DNA of 64,000 nt from Williamsia muralis NBRC 105860 (GTDB lineage: Bacteria; Actinomycetota; Actinomycetes; Mycobacteriales; Mycobacteriaceae). The translations under genes and the position numbers were made by a program. Position 1 is the first letter of the stretch, and the number at the start of each line of letters is the position of its first letter. This document shows, piece after piece, positions 12,293 through 20,135 of this stretch. Below the pieces are notes generated by a model, which was given only the letters and a program-made list of their open reading frames with translations, made no database searches and was not told the DNA's origin. The stretch spans positions 558,001-622,000 of the forward strand of contig NZ_BDAP01000001.1 of the NCBI RefSeq assembly GCF_001598915.1, read 5' to 3'.

Positions 12293-12401
12293 CGCTACTC
12301 GTGAGACCTCGGTGCTCGGCAGGGTTCTCGCGGTGACACGGGTTGCCGATTTGTCATCCCAGTTATCTCGATCGCGCATAAATGTGCGGGTCGGAGGGGA
12401 G

Positions 12402-12818
12402 TCAGCGTGAGGGACGCAGGACTTCCACAACGGCCTGGGTGAGGGTGAACGGATCAAGAGGCCGGGGGACAACCGCTTCGGCCTGCGACCAGTTGGCAAG
12501 CCAACTGTCCTCGGCACGGCCGGTGAGAACGACCACGGGAGGGCAGCGGTCCACCTCGTCTTTGAGTTGTTTGGCGATACCCATGCCACCCGCGGGAGAC
12601 GCCTCACCATCGAGGATGACCAGATCGATGCCGCCCTCGTCCATCCTGGCTTGAACGGCGGGCTGAGTTGCCACCTCGACATAGGTGAACGGGGCGAGTC
12701 CGGAAGGGGGGTGGTCGCCCAGTGCCTCGATGACCTGCCGGCGGGTGGCAGCGTCGCTGCTGTAGACCAGAACCCGCAGCACATCAAGACGATTGGAACG
12801 CGACGGTGCCTCTGTCAC
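12402..12818 (-). CDS. Atypical single-domain response regulator upstream of nuo
   Basis: A 138-residue stand-alone receiver (CheY-like) domain with no output domain. The phosphoacceptor Asp is present (LVILDGEAS, about residue 68) and the switch Thr (VVVLTGRAED), but the acidic pair at the end of strand 1 is reduced to SSD and the conserved Lys of the KP motif is Arg (VVPRPLD). It lies 225 bases upstream of nuoA on the same strand; I recall a response regulator (Rv3143) in the corresponding place in M. tuberculosis. GTG start, with TAGCAT (12826-12831) seven bases before it and no Shine-Dalgarno, so the mRNA may be leaderless. Role unknown. Confidence 0.8.
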   Translation of the reverse strand: MTEAPSRSNRLDVLRVLVYSSDAATRRQVIEALGDHPPSGLAPFTYVEVATQPAVQARMDEGGIDLVILDGEASPAGGMGIAKQLKDEVDRCPPVVVLTGRAEDSWLANWSQAEAVVPRPLDPFTLTQAVVEVLRPSR

Positions 12819-12845
12819 CAGGCCGATGCTACGCGCCGGGCACCG

Positions 12846-15047
12846 TCAGAAACGGGCAGTTGATGAATCTGCGGGGCCGCTGGCAGTCGAGTCGCCATCG
12901 GGCCCCGAGGGTGGTGACTGCTTCGGCCCGCCTGGCACGTCGTTCGCCGGCCACCAGAACGCCTTGCGCTGCAACACCGAGAGAGCAGGCACCAGCGTGG
13001 GTGCCATCACAAGCGATGCGAGCAGGACACCGATCGCGACTCCCGCGCCGAGCTCCTTCAGGTTGTCGAGTCCGGTGAGTGTGAGCGAGGCGAAGGTCAG
13101 CGCCAAGATGGTGCCCGCCGCGGCGACTGTCGGACCGTCGTTGGCGATCGCTATCCGCGCAGCGTCCGGAGGTGAATGGCCGTCGCGGAACTCCTCTCGT
13201 AAGCGCTCGGCGAGCAGGATGTTGTAGTCGGTGCCGATTGCGACCACGAACAGATAGAGGACGATCGGCGTCGAGAAGTCGATACCTGCGAGGCCGGCGG
13301 CGTGCAGGAAGACGATGACAAGAGCGCCGAGTGTGGCGGCGAAAGTGAGCCCCACACAGATGAGCAGGTTGATCGGTGCGAGAACCGACATCAGGAGCAG
13401 TCCGAGGATCACACCGACGATCACCACGGCCACCGGGAACACCAGACCGGTGTCGGAACCGAGCTGTTTGCGCACGTCGACCAAGGTCGACGTCTGTCCG
13501 CCGACGTAGACCTCGGCCCCGGGGATCGAATCGTGTGCTGTCTGCCGCACAGGGCCTTCCACCGTGTCGAGAGCGTCGGTTGTGTACGGACTCTGGGTCA
13601 AGATGACGTTGATCAGGGCGGCCGTGCCGTCCTGACTGATCCTGGGTGGCTGCACCGACGCCACGCCGGGGACCTTCGCGAGGTTTGCCTCGAGCGTGGC
13701 CAACTGGTCCTGTGGGACCGGGCCAGGTGTCTTGACGTACACCTGGGTGGGGCTCAGCGCCCCTGGGGGCAGTGAGTCGGCGAGCGTGTCGAACGCTTGC
13801 TGAGACGGTGTGTCCGAGGGCATCTCGGCCAGGGTGTCGTAGGTGGCCTTGTACCCGGTGCTGAAGACCGCCAGCACGATCAGGCCCGCCACCACCGTGC
13901 CGACCACGATGATCGGCCGGCCGCCCACGAATCGGCCGATCCCGGCGAATGGCGAGCGTCTGGGGTCGTGGCCCGGTCCGAGGGGCCAGAAGAGATGGCG
14001 ATGCAGGACGGTGAAAATGGCGGGGATGAGCGTCAGGGCGGTCATCAGCATGACTGCCACGGCGATGATCAGGCCTGGTGCCAGCGAACTGAGTGAGCCC
14101 AGCTTGGCGAGGAACAGCGCGGAGAATGCCCCGATCACCGTCAGTGCCGACGACGCGACCACCCGGCCGACAACTCGCGTCGAGAGAATGATCGCCGGAT
14201 TGTGAGAGTCGCCCTGCCGCAACTCCTCCCGGTAGCGGAAGAGCAGGAAGACGATGTAGTCGGTGCCGACGCCGAAGAGTACGACCACCAGAATCGCGTC
14301 GAGGGTGGTGCTCACCTCGAAGTCGAATAGGCCTGCCGCCATGGCTGTCACACCACGAACAGCGATGAAGACCACTCCGATCACGACTATGGGCAGGATC
14401 GCGATGATGGGACTGCGGAACACCAGCCCGAGTGTGAGCAGGATGATGACCACCGTCGCAATGGTGATGACCTGCTCGGCATCAGCGTAGGCGGCGTTGC
14501 TGTCGACAGATATCGCGGCGTTGCCGGTGAGACCCGCTGCGAGCCCGGTGCCTTCGAGGTCCTTGGTGGCATCGTCGCGCACATCGGCCACCGCATCGTT
14601 GACCGTCTCGTCACCGGGCTGCCCGGCGAAGGTCACCTGGAGCGCGGCCACCTTGCCGTCCGGCGAGAACGATTGGGGACTGCCGACGACGCTCGTGACG
14701 CCGGGAATCTTGGCGTCCTGCAACGTTGTTGCCAAACCCAGCGCGGTCTGTTGATCATCCGGCGTGAGTGGGGCACCGTCCGGACGAGATACCACCAGGC
14801 TGCCGCTGGCCCCGGCCGTGGCCGGAAAGTACTCGTTACCCAACTCCTGAGCGTGGACCGATTCGAACGACGATGGCAGGAAGTCTTGCTGATTGTTGCT
14901 CGTGCGGTCCTCGAGGTTGGGCGAGAACAGGATGATCAACACGGCGATGACCACCCAACCGGCGATGAACCGCCACGGATGAGCGACAACTGTGCGGGCG
15001 ATGACAGCGAACATGGGCACTTCCGTCCGAAGGTCGGGCACGTACAT
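12846..15047 (-). CDS. MMPL/RND family transporter
   Basis: Large integral membrane exporter of the MmpL type, about 733 residues, with two homologous halves, each beginning with a transmembrane helix, a periplasmic domain and a helix bundle. The proton-relay Asp-Tyr pairs are in GTDYIVFLLFRYREE and GTDYNILLAERLREE. The start MYVPDLRTEVPM is preferred because GGAG lies 6 bases before it; the second Met (MFAVIARTVV, at 15014) is an alternative. C-terminus is Pro/Ser-rich. Such transporters carry lipids or siderophores across the inner membrane; the cargo is not evident. Divergent from the crotonase gene. Confidence 0.88.
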   Translation of the reverse strand: MYVPDLRTEVPMFAVIARTVVAHPWRFIAGWVVIAVLIILFSPNLEDRTSNNQQDFLPSSFESVHAQELGNEYFPATAGASGSLVVSRPDGAPLTPDDQQTALGLATTLQDAKIPGVTSVVGSPQSFSPDGKVAALQVTFAGQPGDETVNDAVADVRDDATKDLEGTGLAAGLTGNAAISVDSNAAYADAEQVITIATVVIILLTLGLVFRSPIIAILPIVVIGVVFIAVRGVTAMAAGLFDFEVSTTLDAILVVVLFGVGTDYIVFLLFRYREELRQGDSHNPAIILSTRVVGRVVASSALTVIGAFSALFLAKLGSLSSLAPGLIIAVAVMLMTALTLIPAIFTVLHRHLFWPLGPGHDPRRSPFAGIGRFVGGRPIIVVGTVVAGLIVLAVFSTGYKATYDTLAEMPSDTPSQQAFDTLADSLPPGALSPTQVYVKTPGPVPQDQLATLEANLAKVPGVASVQPPRISQDGTAALINVILTQSPYTTDALDTVEGPVRQTAHDSIPGAEVYVGGQTSTLVDVRKQLGSDTGLVFPVAVVIVGVILGLLLMSVLAPINLLICVGLTFAATLGALVIVFLHAAGLAGIDFSTPIVLYLFVVAIGTDYNILLAERLREEFRDGHSPPDAARIAIANDGPTVAAAGTILALTFASLTLTGLDNLKELGAGVAIGVLLASLVMAPTLVPALSVLQRKAFWWPANDVPGGPKQSPPSGPDGDSTASGPADSSTARF

Positions 15048-15066
15048 GCTCGCTCCGCGTCTCGCG

Positions 15067-15092
15067 ATCTTGCGCGGGTGCCGTCGCAAGAT
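15067..15092. promoter_or_regulatory. Inverted repeat between divergent MmpL and crotonase genes
   Basis: ATCTTGCG and CGCAAGAT form a perfect 8-bp inverted repeat separated by 10 bases, in the 110-base region between the divergent MmpL and echA-type starts. It lies in the 5' leader of the MmpL gene, so it could be an operator or an mRNA hairpin. No regulator gene is adjacent. Confidence 0.4.
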
Positions 15093-15157
15093 GTTGCCCG
15101 GGTCGAAGCGGGAAAAGCATATCGTCTGACGGCGGGCGAAGGGGGAGAATCCATTGC

Positions 15158-15985
15158 ATGACCAACCCCAACGATGTGACCGGGTCACATGAAGTCGTCG
15201 TCGCCCATACCGAGGACAGCATCACCACCTGGACGCTCAACATGCCCGAAGCCCGCAACCCCATCTCAGGCGACGAGGTCGTGTCCCGGATGGTCGACCT
15301 TGCCGCGGCCGCCAACGCGGACCGGAACGTACGGGTGGTGATCCTCACCGGAGCGGGGTCGGCGTTCTCGGCCGGCGGCAATGTCAAGGACATGGTGGAC
15401 CGGGTCGGCATGTTCGGCGGCAATCAGGCCGACATCCAGCACGGCTACACCAGCGGGATACAGCGACTGACGCGGGCAATTTACGGTTGCGAGGTGCCGA
15501 TCATCGCAGCGGTGAACGGACCTGCAGTGGGCGCCGGATGTGATCTGGCCTTGATGGCAGACATGCGAATCGCTTCGGAGAAAGCCTTTTTCGCGGAGAG
15601 CTTCGTGAAGCTGGGCCTGATACCAGGCGATGGTGGAGCATGGCTGCTGCCGCGTGCGGTGGGTGCGGCACGCGCCGCGGAGATGGCCTTCACCGGCGAC
15701 CGCGTGGATGCGGCGACCGCGCTGGAGTGGGGACTCGTGTCGCGGGTGGTGGCCGCCGACGCCCTCATGGACACCGCCAAACAGTTGGCCGCCCGCGTGG
15801 CCTCGAATCCGCCGAATGCGTTGCGTCTCACGAAGAAGCTGTTACGCGAAGCGGATACGCAACACCTCGGCGGCATCCTGGAGTTGTCGGCCGCCATGCA
15901 GGCGATCTCGCACGGCACGGCTGATCACCGCGAAGCGCTGTCCGCCTTTGTCGAACGTAGGCCCGGGCAGTTCACGGGAGACTGA
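15158..15985 (+). CDS. Enoyl-CoA hydratase/isomerase family protein
   Basis: Crotonase-fold acyl-CoA enzyme of 275 residues. The oxyanion-hole segments are SAFSAGGNVKDM and PAVGAGCDLALMADMRIA. The two glutamates of true enoyl-CoA hydratases are not present: the first position is Asp (AGCDLAL) and the second falls in FVKLGLIPGDGGAWLLPR, a sequence typical of PaaG-like and delta3-delta2 isomerase-type members, so an isomerase or another acyl-CoA activity is more likely than hydration. AAGGGGGAG precedes the ATG. It converges on a thiolase/acyl-CoA dehydrogenase pair, consistent with fatty acid or side-chain degradation. Confidence 0.85.
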   Translation: MTNPNDVTGSHEVVVAHTEDSITTWTLNMPEARNPISGDEVVSRMVDLAAAANADRNVRVVILTGAGSAFSAGGNVKDMVDRVGMFGGNQADIQHGYTSGIQRLTRAIYGCEVPIIAAVNGPAVGAGCDLALMADMRIASEKAFFAESFVKLGLIPGDGGAWLLPRAVGAARAAEMAFTGDRVDAATALEWGLVSRVVAADALMDTAKQLAARVASNPPNALRLTKKLLREADTQHLGGILELSAAMQAISHGTADHREALSAFVERRPGQFTGD

Positions 15986-16015
15986 CGGACCAACTCAAAC
16001 CCGTTGACGCACAGA

Positions 16016-16044
16016 GCGGCTGCCACCGGTCCGGTGGCAGCCGC
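16016..16044. terminator. Perfect hairpin between convergent genes
   Basis: GCGGCTGCCACCGG and CCGGTGGCAGCCGC are perfectly complementary 14-base arms around one base, in the 77-base gap between the convergent crotonase and thiolase genes. No strong T-run follows on either side, as is common in high-GC actinobacteria. Probably terminates both transcripts. Confidence 0.75.
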
Positions 16045-16062
16045 CTGAACGGCTCGATCGGG

Positions 16063-17229
16063 TCAGAGTAATTCGAGGATGGTCGCGTTGGCCATGCCGC
16101 CGCCCTCGCACATCGACTGCAGTCCGTACTGGATGCCCTGCGCCCGCATCCGGTGGATCATCGTGGTCATCAGTCGCGCACCGGACCCGCCCAGCGGGTG
16201 GCCGAGCGCCATGGCGCCGCCGTCCGGATTGAGTAGCTTGTAGTCGGCGCCCGTGCTCTTCTGCCAGCCGAGGGACACCGACGCGAACGCCTCGTTGATC
16301 TCGAAGGTGCCGATCTGGTCGAGGGACATCCCGGAGCGCTGCAACACCTTCGCGGTGGCCGGGATCGGGCCTTTCAGCATCGTGATCGGGTCGGCGCCCA
16401 CCACCGCCACCGAATGCACGCGGGCGATGGGGGTCCATCCGTACACCGACGCAAGTTCACTGGTGGTGACCAGAAGCGCGGCAGCGCCGTCGGAGATCTG
16501 AGAGGCGTTGCCCGCGGAGATCACCCCGTCTTCCTTGAACGGTGTCTTGAGTCCCGCCAGCTTCTCGAGTGTGCCGCCTCGGCGAACCCCCTCGTCGGTG
16601 GTGACCACTGTTGTGGTGCCGTCTTCGGCCGTGACGGTGATGGGTGCGATCTGGTCGACGAAACGTCCTTCATCGATGGCATTGCCCGCCTTCTCGTGGG
16701 AGTCGAGGGCGTGCTGGTCCAGATCTGTTCTGCTCAAACCGAATTCCTCGGCGATCATCTCCGCGCCGATACCCTGGTTGAACACGAAGTTGTCGTATCG
16801 CTTGCGCACCATCGGCCCGAAGGGTTCGCCGTGTTCGCCACTGGCACGGGCCGCACCCATCACCACACGCGACATCGACTCCACACCGCCGGCAACAGCC
16901 ACGTCGTAGTGGCCCGCGACAACTCCGGCCGCAGCCAGATGTACTGCCTGCTGCGAAGATCCGCACTGGCGGTCCACGGTGAGCCCGGGCACCGACTCGG
17001 GCCAGCCGGCAGCCAGCACCGAATACCGGCCGATGCAGCCGGCCTGTTCACCGACCTGGGAAACGCATCCCCAGATCACGTCGTCCACCCGTTCGGGATC
17101 GAGACCGTTACGGGCGGCGAGCGCCTGCAACACCTGGGCGGACAGATCGACCGGGTGGATACCGGACAGGCCGCCACCACGTTTGCCGACTGGACTTCGA
17201 ACGGCATCGACGATCACTGCATCACGCAT
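16063..17229 (-). CDS. Acetyl-CoA C-acyltransferase (thiolase, FadA type)
   Basis: Thiolase superfamily enzyme, 388 residues, cleaving 3-ketoacyl-CoA. Catalytic Cys89 is in DRQCGSSQQA, the NEAFAS motif and GHPLGGSGARL supply the catalytic His, and the second Cys is in SMCEGGGMANA. AGGAG lies before the ATG. It is 45 bases downstream of the acyl-CoA dehydrogenase gene on the same strand, so both probably form one beta-oxidation operon. The precise chain length or sterol specificity cannot be told. Confidence 0.93.
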   Translation of the reverse strand: MRDAVIVDAVRSPVGKRGGGLSGIHPVDLSAQVLQALAARNGLDPERVDDVIWGCVSQVGEQAGCIGRYSVLAAGWPESVPGLTVDRQCGSSQQAVHLAAAGVVAGHYDVAVAGGVESMSRVVMGAARASGEHGEPFGPMVRKRYDNFVFNQGIGAEMIAEEFGLSRTDLDQHALDSHEKAGNAIDEGRFVDQIAPITVTAEDGTTTVVTTDEGVRRGGTLEKLAGLKTPFKEDGVISAGNASQISDGAAALLVTTSELASVYGWTPIARVHSVAVVGADPITMLKGPIPATAKVLQRSGMSLDQIGTFEINEAFASVSLGWQKSTGADYKLLNPDGGAMALGHPLGGSGARLMTTMIHRMRAQGIQYGLQSMCEGGGMANATILELL

Positions 17230-17274
17230 TGTTTGTTCTCCTGCTGTTTCGGATCACTGAGATGGGACGGGCTT

Positions 17275-18432
17275 TCAGATGCCCAGGGATTTGGCGATGA
17301 TTGTCTTCATGACTTCGCTTGTGCCACCGTAGATTCGGGACACACGCGTGTCCGCATAGAGACGGGCGATGGGGTATTCGGTGACGTACCCGTATCCGCC
17401 GTGCAGTTGCAGGCACTTGTCGATCACCCGCCCCGCGCCTTCGGTGCAGAACAGCTTGACCTTGGCCGCATCGGCCACGGTGAGGTCACCCGAATCGTGG
17501 AGTTCGAGCGCACGGTCGGCCATCAACACGATGGCTTCGACGTCGGTGGCGCACTCGGCGAGTACGAACTTGGTGTTCTGGAAAGCCGCCAGCGGCTTCC
17601 CGAAGATGTTGCGGTCTTTGACGTAGTCCAGCGCATGCCGCAACGCGGCCTGGGCGGCGGCCGACGACTGCAACGCGATCGTCAGGCGTTCCTGCGCGAG
17701 GTTGTGGGTGAGGTAGTTGAAGCCCTCGCCCTCCTCGCCGAGTCGGTCTTCTACCGGGACGCGGACGTTGTCGAACGAGAGTTCAGCAGTGTCAGAGGCT
17801 TTGAGCCCGATCTTCTGCAGCTTGCGTCCCACCGAATATCCCTGCGATGTGGTGTCGACACACAAGATGCTCAGACCGCCGCGCCGGTTCTCGGGGGTGC
17901 TCGCCGCGGTTCGGCAGACCACCAGGACAAGATCGGCAAGGGCGCCGCCGGTGATGAAGGTCTTGGCGCCGTTGAGGAGATAGTGACTGCCGTCATCGGA
18001 CAGCTTTGCGGTGGTTGCGATGTTGGCCAGATCCGAGCCGGTCCCGGGTTCGGTCATCGCGATCGACGTCATGATGTCGCCGGAGATGAATCCGGGAAGC
18101 CAGCGCTTCTTCTGTTCGTCGGTTGCGTACTTCACCAGGTACGGCAGGATGAGGTTCGAGTGAACCGAGTAGGTGCCGAACGTGACACCTGCGCGTGCCG
18201 CCTCTTCGGTGACCACGGCACTGAACTTGAAGGTGTCCGCTCCACCTCCGCCGAACTCTTCGGGCGCCTCGATCCCGAGGATGCCCATCTCGCCGAGACG
18301 GCGATAGAAGTCGCGGGGCGGATGGCCCTGCTCCTCCCATTCGTGGTGCACCGGTGCGACTTCGCGTGCGATGAAGTCGCGCACCACCTTTCGGAAAGCT
18401 TCATGTTCTTCGTCGAACACCGTGCGGAGCAT
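17275..18432 (-). CDS. Acyl-CoA dehydrogenase (FadE type)
   Basis: FAD-dependent acyl-CoA dehydrogenase, 385 residues. Signature stretches are MTEPGTGSDLANI, FGKPLAAFQNTKF and QLHGGYGYVTEYPIARLYADTRVSRIYGGTSEVMK (in parts), the last containing the region before the catalytic base, which is in RIYGGTSE. Start MLRTVFDEEHEAFRK is chosen because GGAGGA is six bases upstream. Co-transcribed with the thiolase gene that follows. Confidence 0.93.
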   Translation of the reverse strand: MLRTVFDEEHEAFRKVVRDFIAREVAPVHHEWEEQGHPPRDFYRRLGEMGILGIEAPEEFGGGGADTFKFSAVVTEEAARAGVTFGTYSVHSNLILPYLVKYATDEQKKRWLPGFISGDIMTSIAMTEPGTGSDLANIATTAKLSDDGSHYLLNGAKTFITGGALADLVLVVCRTAASTPENRRGGLSILCVDTTSQGYSVGRKLQKIGLKASDTAELSFDNVRVPVEDRLGEEGEGFNYLTHNLAQERLTIALQSSAAAQAALRHALDYVKDRNIFGKPLAAFQNTKFVLAECATDVEAIVLMADRALELHDSGDLTVADAAKVKLFCTEGAGRVIDKCLQLHGGYGYVTEYPIARLYADTRVSRIYGGTSEVMKTIIAKSLGI

Positions 18433-18538
18433 TGCTCCTCCATCTTCAAGTGCACCGATCGCGGTCGGTCCGCGACGCAAGGTTCACTTAGCAAACTAGA
18501 ACACCAGGTGATGGAGGGTGAGCGCTATCGCCGGAATC

Positions 18539-18574
18539 GGGGCCCGAAACTCACATGGATGAGTCTCGGGCCCC
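18539..18574. terminator. Hairpin downstream of the secreted-protein gene
   Basis: GGGGCCCGAAACTCA and TGAGTCTCGGGCCCC form 15-base arms with one mismatch around a 6-base loop, 7 bases after the stop of the secreted-protein gene on the minus strand and about 110 bases before the acyl-CoA dehydrogenase start. It should separate the two transcripts. Confidence 0.7.
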
Positions 18575-18580
18575 AACCGG

Positions 18581-19027
18581 TCAGCCGAGTGGGATCTGGG
18601 TGGTGCCGTTGTTGAAGCAGCCGCTCCAGGTCTGGAAGTCCCCGGCGAAGCTGATCCCGTCAGTGCACTGCACCCGGTTCTGGCCGTCGACCACCACGGT
18701 CGCTCCCGGCCCCGCGATACCGATGGACAACCCCGGATTCACGCCCTGCATCTCAACAACCGCCCCTGGTCCCAGCGCGATGGCAGCGGGGCCTGAAAAG
18801 TTGTTGCCGGTGGACACGGCGACGCCGCCATCTGCGGTGATGGCGAGTGTGAGGCCGGTCGGACCCGAGGACGAGTAGCAGTTCGCACCTGCACTGGTCT
18901 GGCCGGGCAGGCTCGGGCAGATCTCAGGAGCGGCGGTGGCGGTAGGTGCGGCGGCGAAGGTGAGTGCGGCGGCACCCGCGCCTGCTGCTGCGGCGGCGAC
19001 GACGGACTTGCGAGTGAAACGAATCAT
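18581..19027 (-). CDS. Small secreted protein of unknown function
   Basis: 148 residues with a clear Sec signal peptide: MIRFTRKSVV, a hydrophobic Ala-rich core, and a predicted cleavage at ATAAPEICP. The mature part of about 105 residues contains several Cys (ICPSLPG, ANCYSSS, VQCTDG, SGCFNN) that could form two disulfides. I do not recognise the family; similar small exported proteins are common in Gordonia and Rhodococcus. AAGGAG lies before the ATG, and it has its own promoter and terminator. Confidence 0.75.
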   Translation of the reverse strand: MIRFTRKSVVAAAAAGAGAAALTFAAAPTATAAPEICPSLPGQTSAGANCYSSSGPTGLTLAITADGGVAVSTGNNFSGPAAIALGPGAVVEMQGVNPGLSIGIAGPGATVVVDGQNRVQCTDGISFAGDFQTWSGCFNNGTTQIPLG

Positions 19028-19063
19028 TCTCGAGCTCCTTTTTCGATGCGGCATTTTGTGACG

Positions 19064-19092
19064 ACTACCACACGTGTTCGGAGCCGAAACAA
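19064..19092 (-). promoter_or_regulatory. Candidate promoter of the secreted-protein gene
   Basis: On the minus strand TTGTTT (19087-19092) and GGTAGT (19064-19069) are separated by 17 bases, in an unusually AT-rich stretch 37 bases before the start of the secreted-protein gene. Inferred from pattern only. Confidence 0.45.
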
Positions 19093-19211
19093 CGGTGGAT
19101 TGCCTGGGTATGAAAAAAGTCGAAATAGGTGGTTTCGGGCGTTGGGATTCTCGCCGAGGTTCGGTGTGGGGAGTACGTGGTGCGGTTTACCTAGCGGCGA
19201 TTCTCGTCGTT

Positions 19212-19415
19212 GCTCGGTCTGCGGGGCGAGCGTTTGCCGGTTAGCCGAGCGCCGCTGACGGCCTGCTCGCGAGTTTCGCCGATGCTTGGTCTGCGGGGCG
19301 AGCTTTTGCCGGTTGGGTGAGCGCCGCTGACGGCCAGCTCGCGATTCTGGCCGACGCTCGGTCTGCAGGGCGAGCGTGTGCCGGTTAGCCGAGCGGCTCG
19401 CAATCCTCGCCAACG
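19212..19415. repeat. 72-bp tandem repeat (about 3 copies, MIRU-like)
   Basis: Units begin at 19212, 19284 and 19356, each with GCTCGGTCTG or one-base variants, giving an exact 72-base period. Shared blocks include GGGCGAGC, TTGCCGGTT and GAGCGCCGCTGACGGCC. The third unit has lost about 12 bases, and a fragment of a preceding unit is visible at 19199-19211. Because 72 is a multiple of three, the minus strand stays open through the repeat as a 24-residue Arg/Gln-rich repeat whose reading frame ends with ATGA exactly at the start of the secreted-protein gene. I do not call that frame a gene. Apart from the promoter above, the region 19028-19460 contains only this. Confidence 0.85.
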
Positions 19416-19460
19416 TCAGCCCGTCAGCCACGCGACCCCACCTGCGACAGACCAGCTAGA

Positions 19461-19976
19461 TCACTCGATGGCAAAACCGAAGGCGTCCGATCCACGGGTG
19501 CATCGAGAGAGCACCCCGCGGGTTTGTGACGGGCCGCAATCCCAGCCGCTGACCTGCTGCGGAGTTCCTGTCGCGATCTTCGGGCCGTACTCCCTGGCGA
19601 CCGGCATCACTGCGGCGCAGTCGACGCCGCTGCCGGCGAAGATGACGACTTGTAGCGCGCCGTCGGGACCGTTGACCGTCTCGCACCGGACGCCCTCGAT
19701 GGCGGGAAGTCGCTTCGAGTCGGGAATCGAGGTGGCCGGCGGCAATGATGGGCCGGGTACGGCGGGTGCGTTCGAGTTCTCGGTCGACGGCGTGCGCGAC
19801 GAGGTGGTGCCGGGCTCGGCCGGAGAACTCGAACCGATCGCGGCGTTGCCCGAACTCTGCGCGGTCGACGAATTGCCAGGCGCGGTCGAGTCGTCCCCGC
19901 CGCAGGCGGAAAGCGTGACGACCGCGCCCGTGGCGATCACCAATGGTCCGGCAAGTCGGAGAAGAGCGGTACGCAT
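19461..19976 (-). CDS. Putative lipoprotein of unknown function
   Basis: 171 residues. The N-terminus MRTALLRLAGPLVIATGA ends in the lipobox LSACGGDDS, so it should be lipidated and anchored outside the membrane. A Ser/Thr/Pro-rich linker of about 60 residues precedes a compact C-terminal domain with four Cys (VRCETVNG, GVDCAAVM, GWDCGPS, SRCTRGS). Family not recognised. TACGGT (19983-19988) lies six bases before the ATG and no Shine-Dalgarno is seen, suggesting a leaderless message. Divergent from the TetR gene. Confidence 0.7.
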   Translation of the reverse strand: MRTALLRLAGPLVIATGAVVTLSACGGDDSTAPGNSSTAQSSGNAAIGSSSPAEPGTTSSRTPSTENSNAPAVPGPSLPPATSIPDSKRLPAIEGVRCETVNGPDGALQVVIFAGSGVDCAAVMPVAREYGPKIATGTPQQVSGWDCGPSQTRGVLSRCTRGSDAFGFAIE

Positions 19977-20097
19977 GGGGCAACCGTAGCGAACCGCATC
20001 CCGGCCTACATGACGGCGACGCGTCCACCGCGCCGGGTGATGCCCGCCACTCCAGCGGTCCTGTGTGACGTGTTCTATATTTTTGCACCCGACAGAA

Positions 20098-20128
20098 AAG
20101 TTGCAGAACTCTGCAACTTCCGTACGGT
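20098..20128 (+). promoter_or_regulatory. Perfect palindromic operator and -10 of the tetR gene
   Basis: AAGTTGCAG and CTGCAACTT (20098-20119) form a perfect 9-bp inverted repeat with a 4-base spacer. TACGGT (20123-20128) follows 3 bases later and ends 7 bases before the TetR start, so the palindrome covers the -15 to -35 region of a leaderless promoter. This placement fits autorepression by the adjacent TetR protein. Confidence 0.65.
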
Positions 20129-20135
20129 GGAAGTC

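Noticed and set aside
12178-12401. A riboswitch or leader peptide upstream of nuoA
   Set aside because: Only the CRP-like element stands out; no conserved RNA motif or short open frame with a stem was recognised.
19024-19431. Arg/Gln-rich 135-residue frame over the 72-bp repeat
   Set aside because: No recognisable domain and no good start; the period of three-fold length explains the open frame. It is reported as repeat structure instead.
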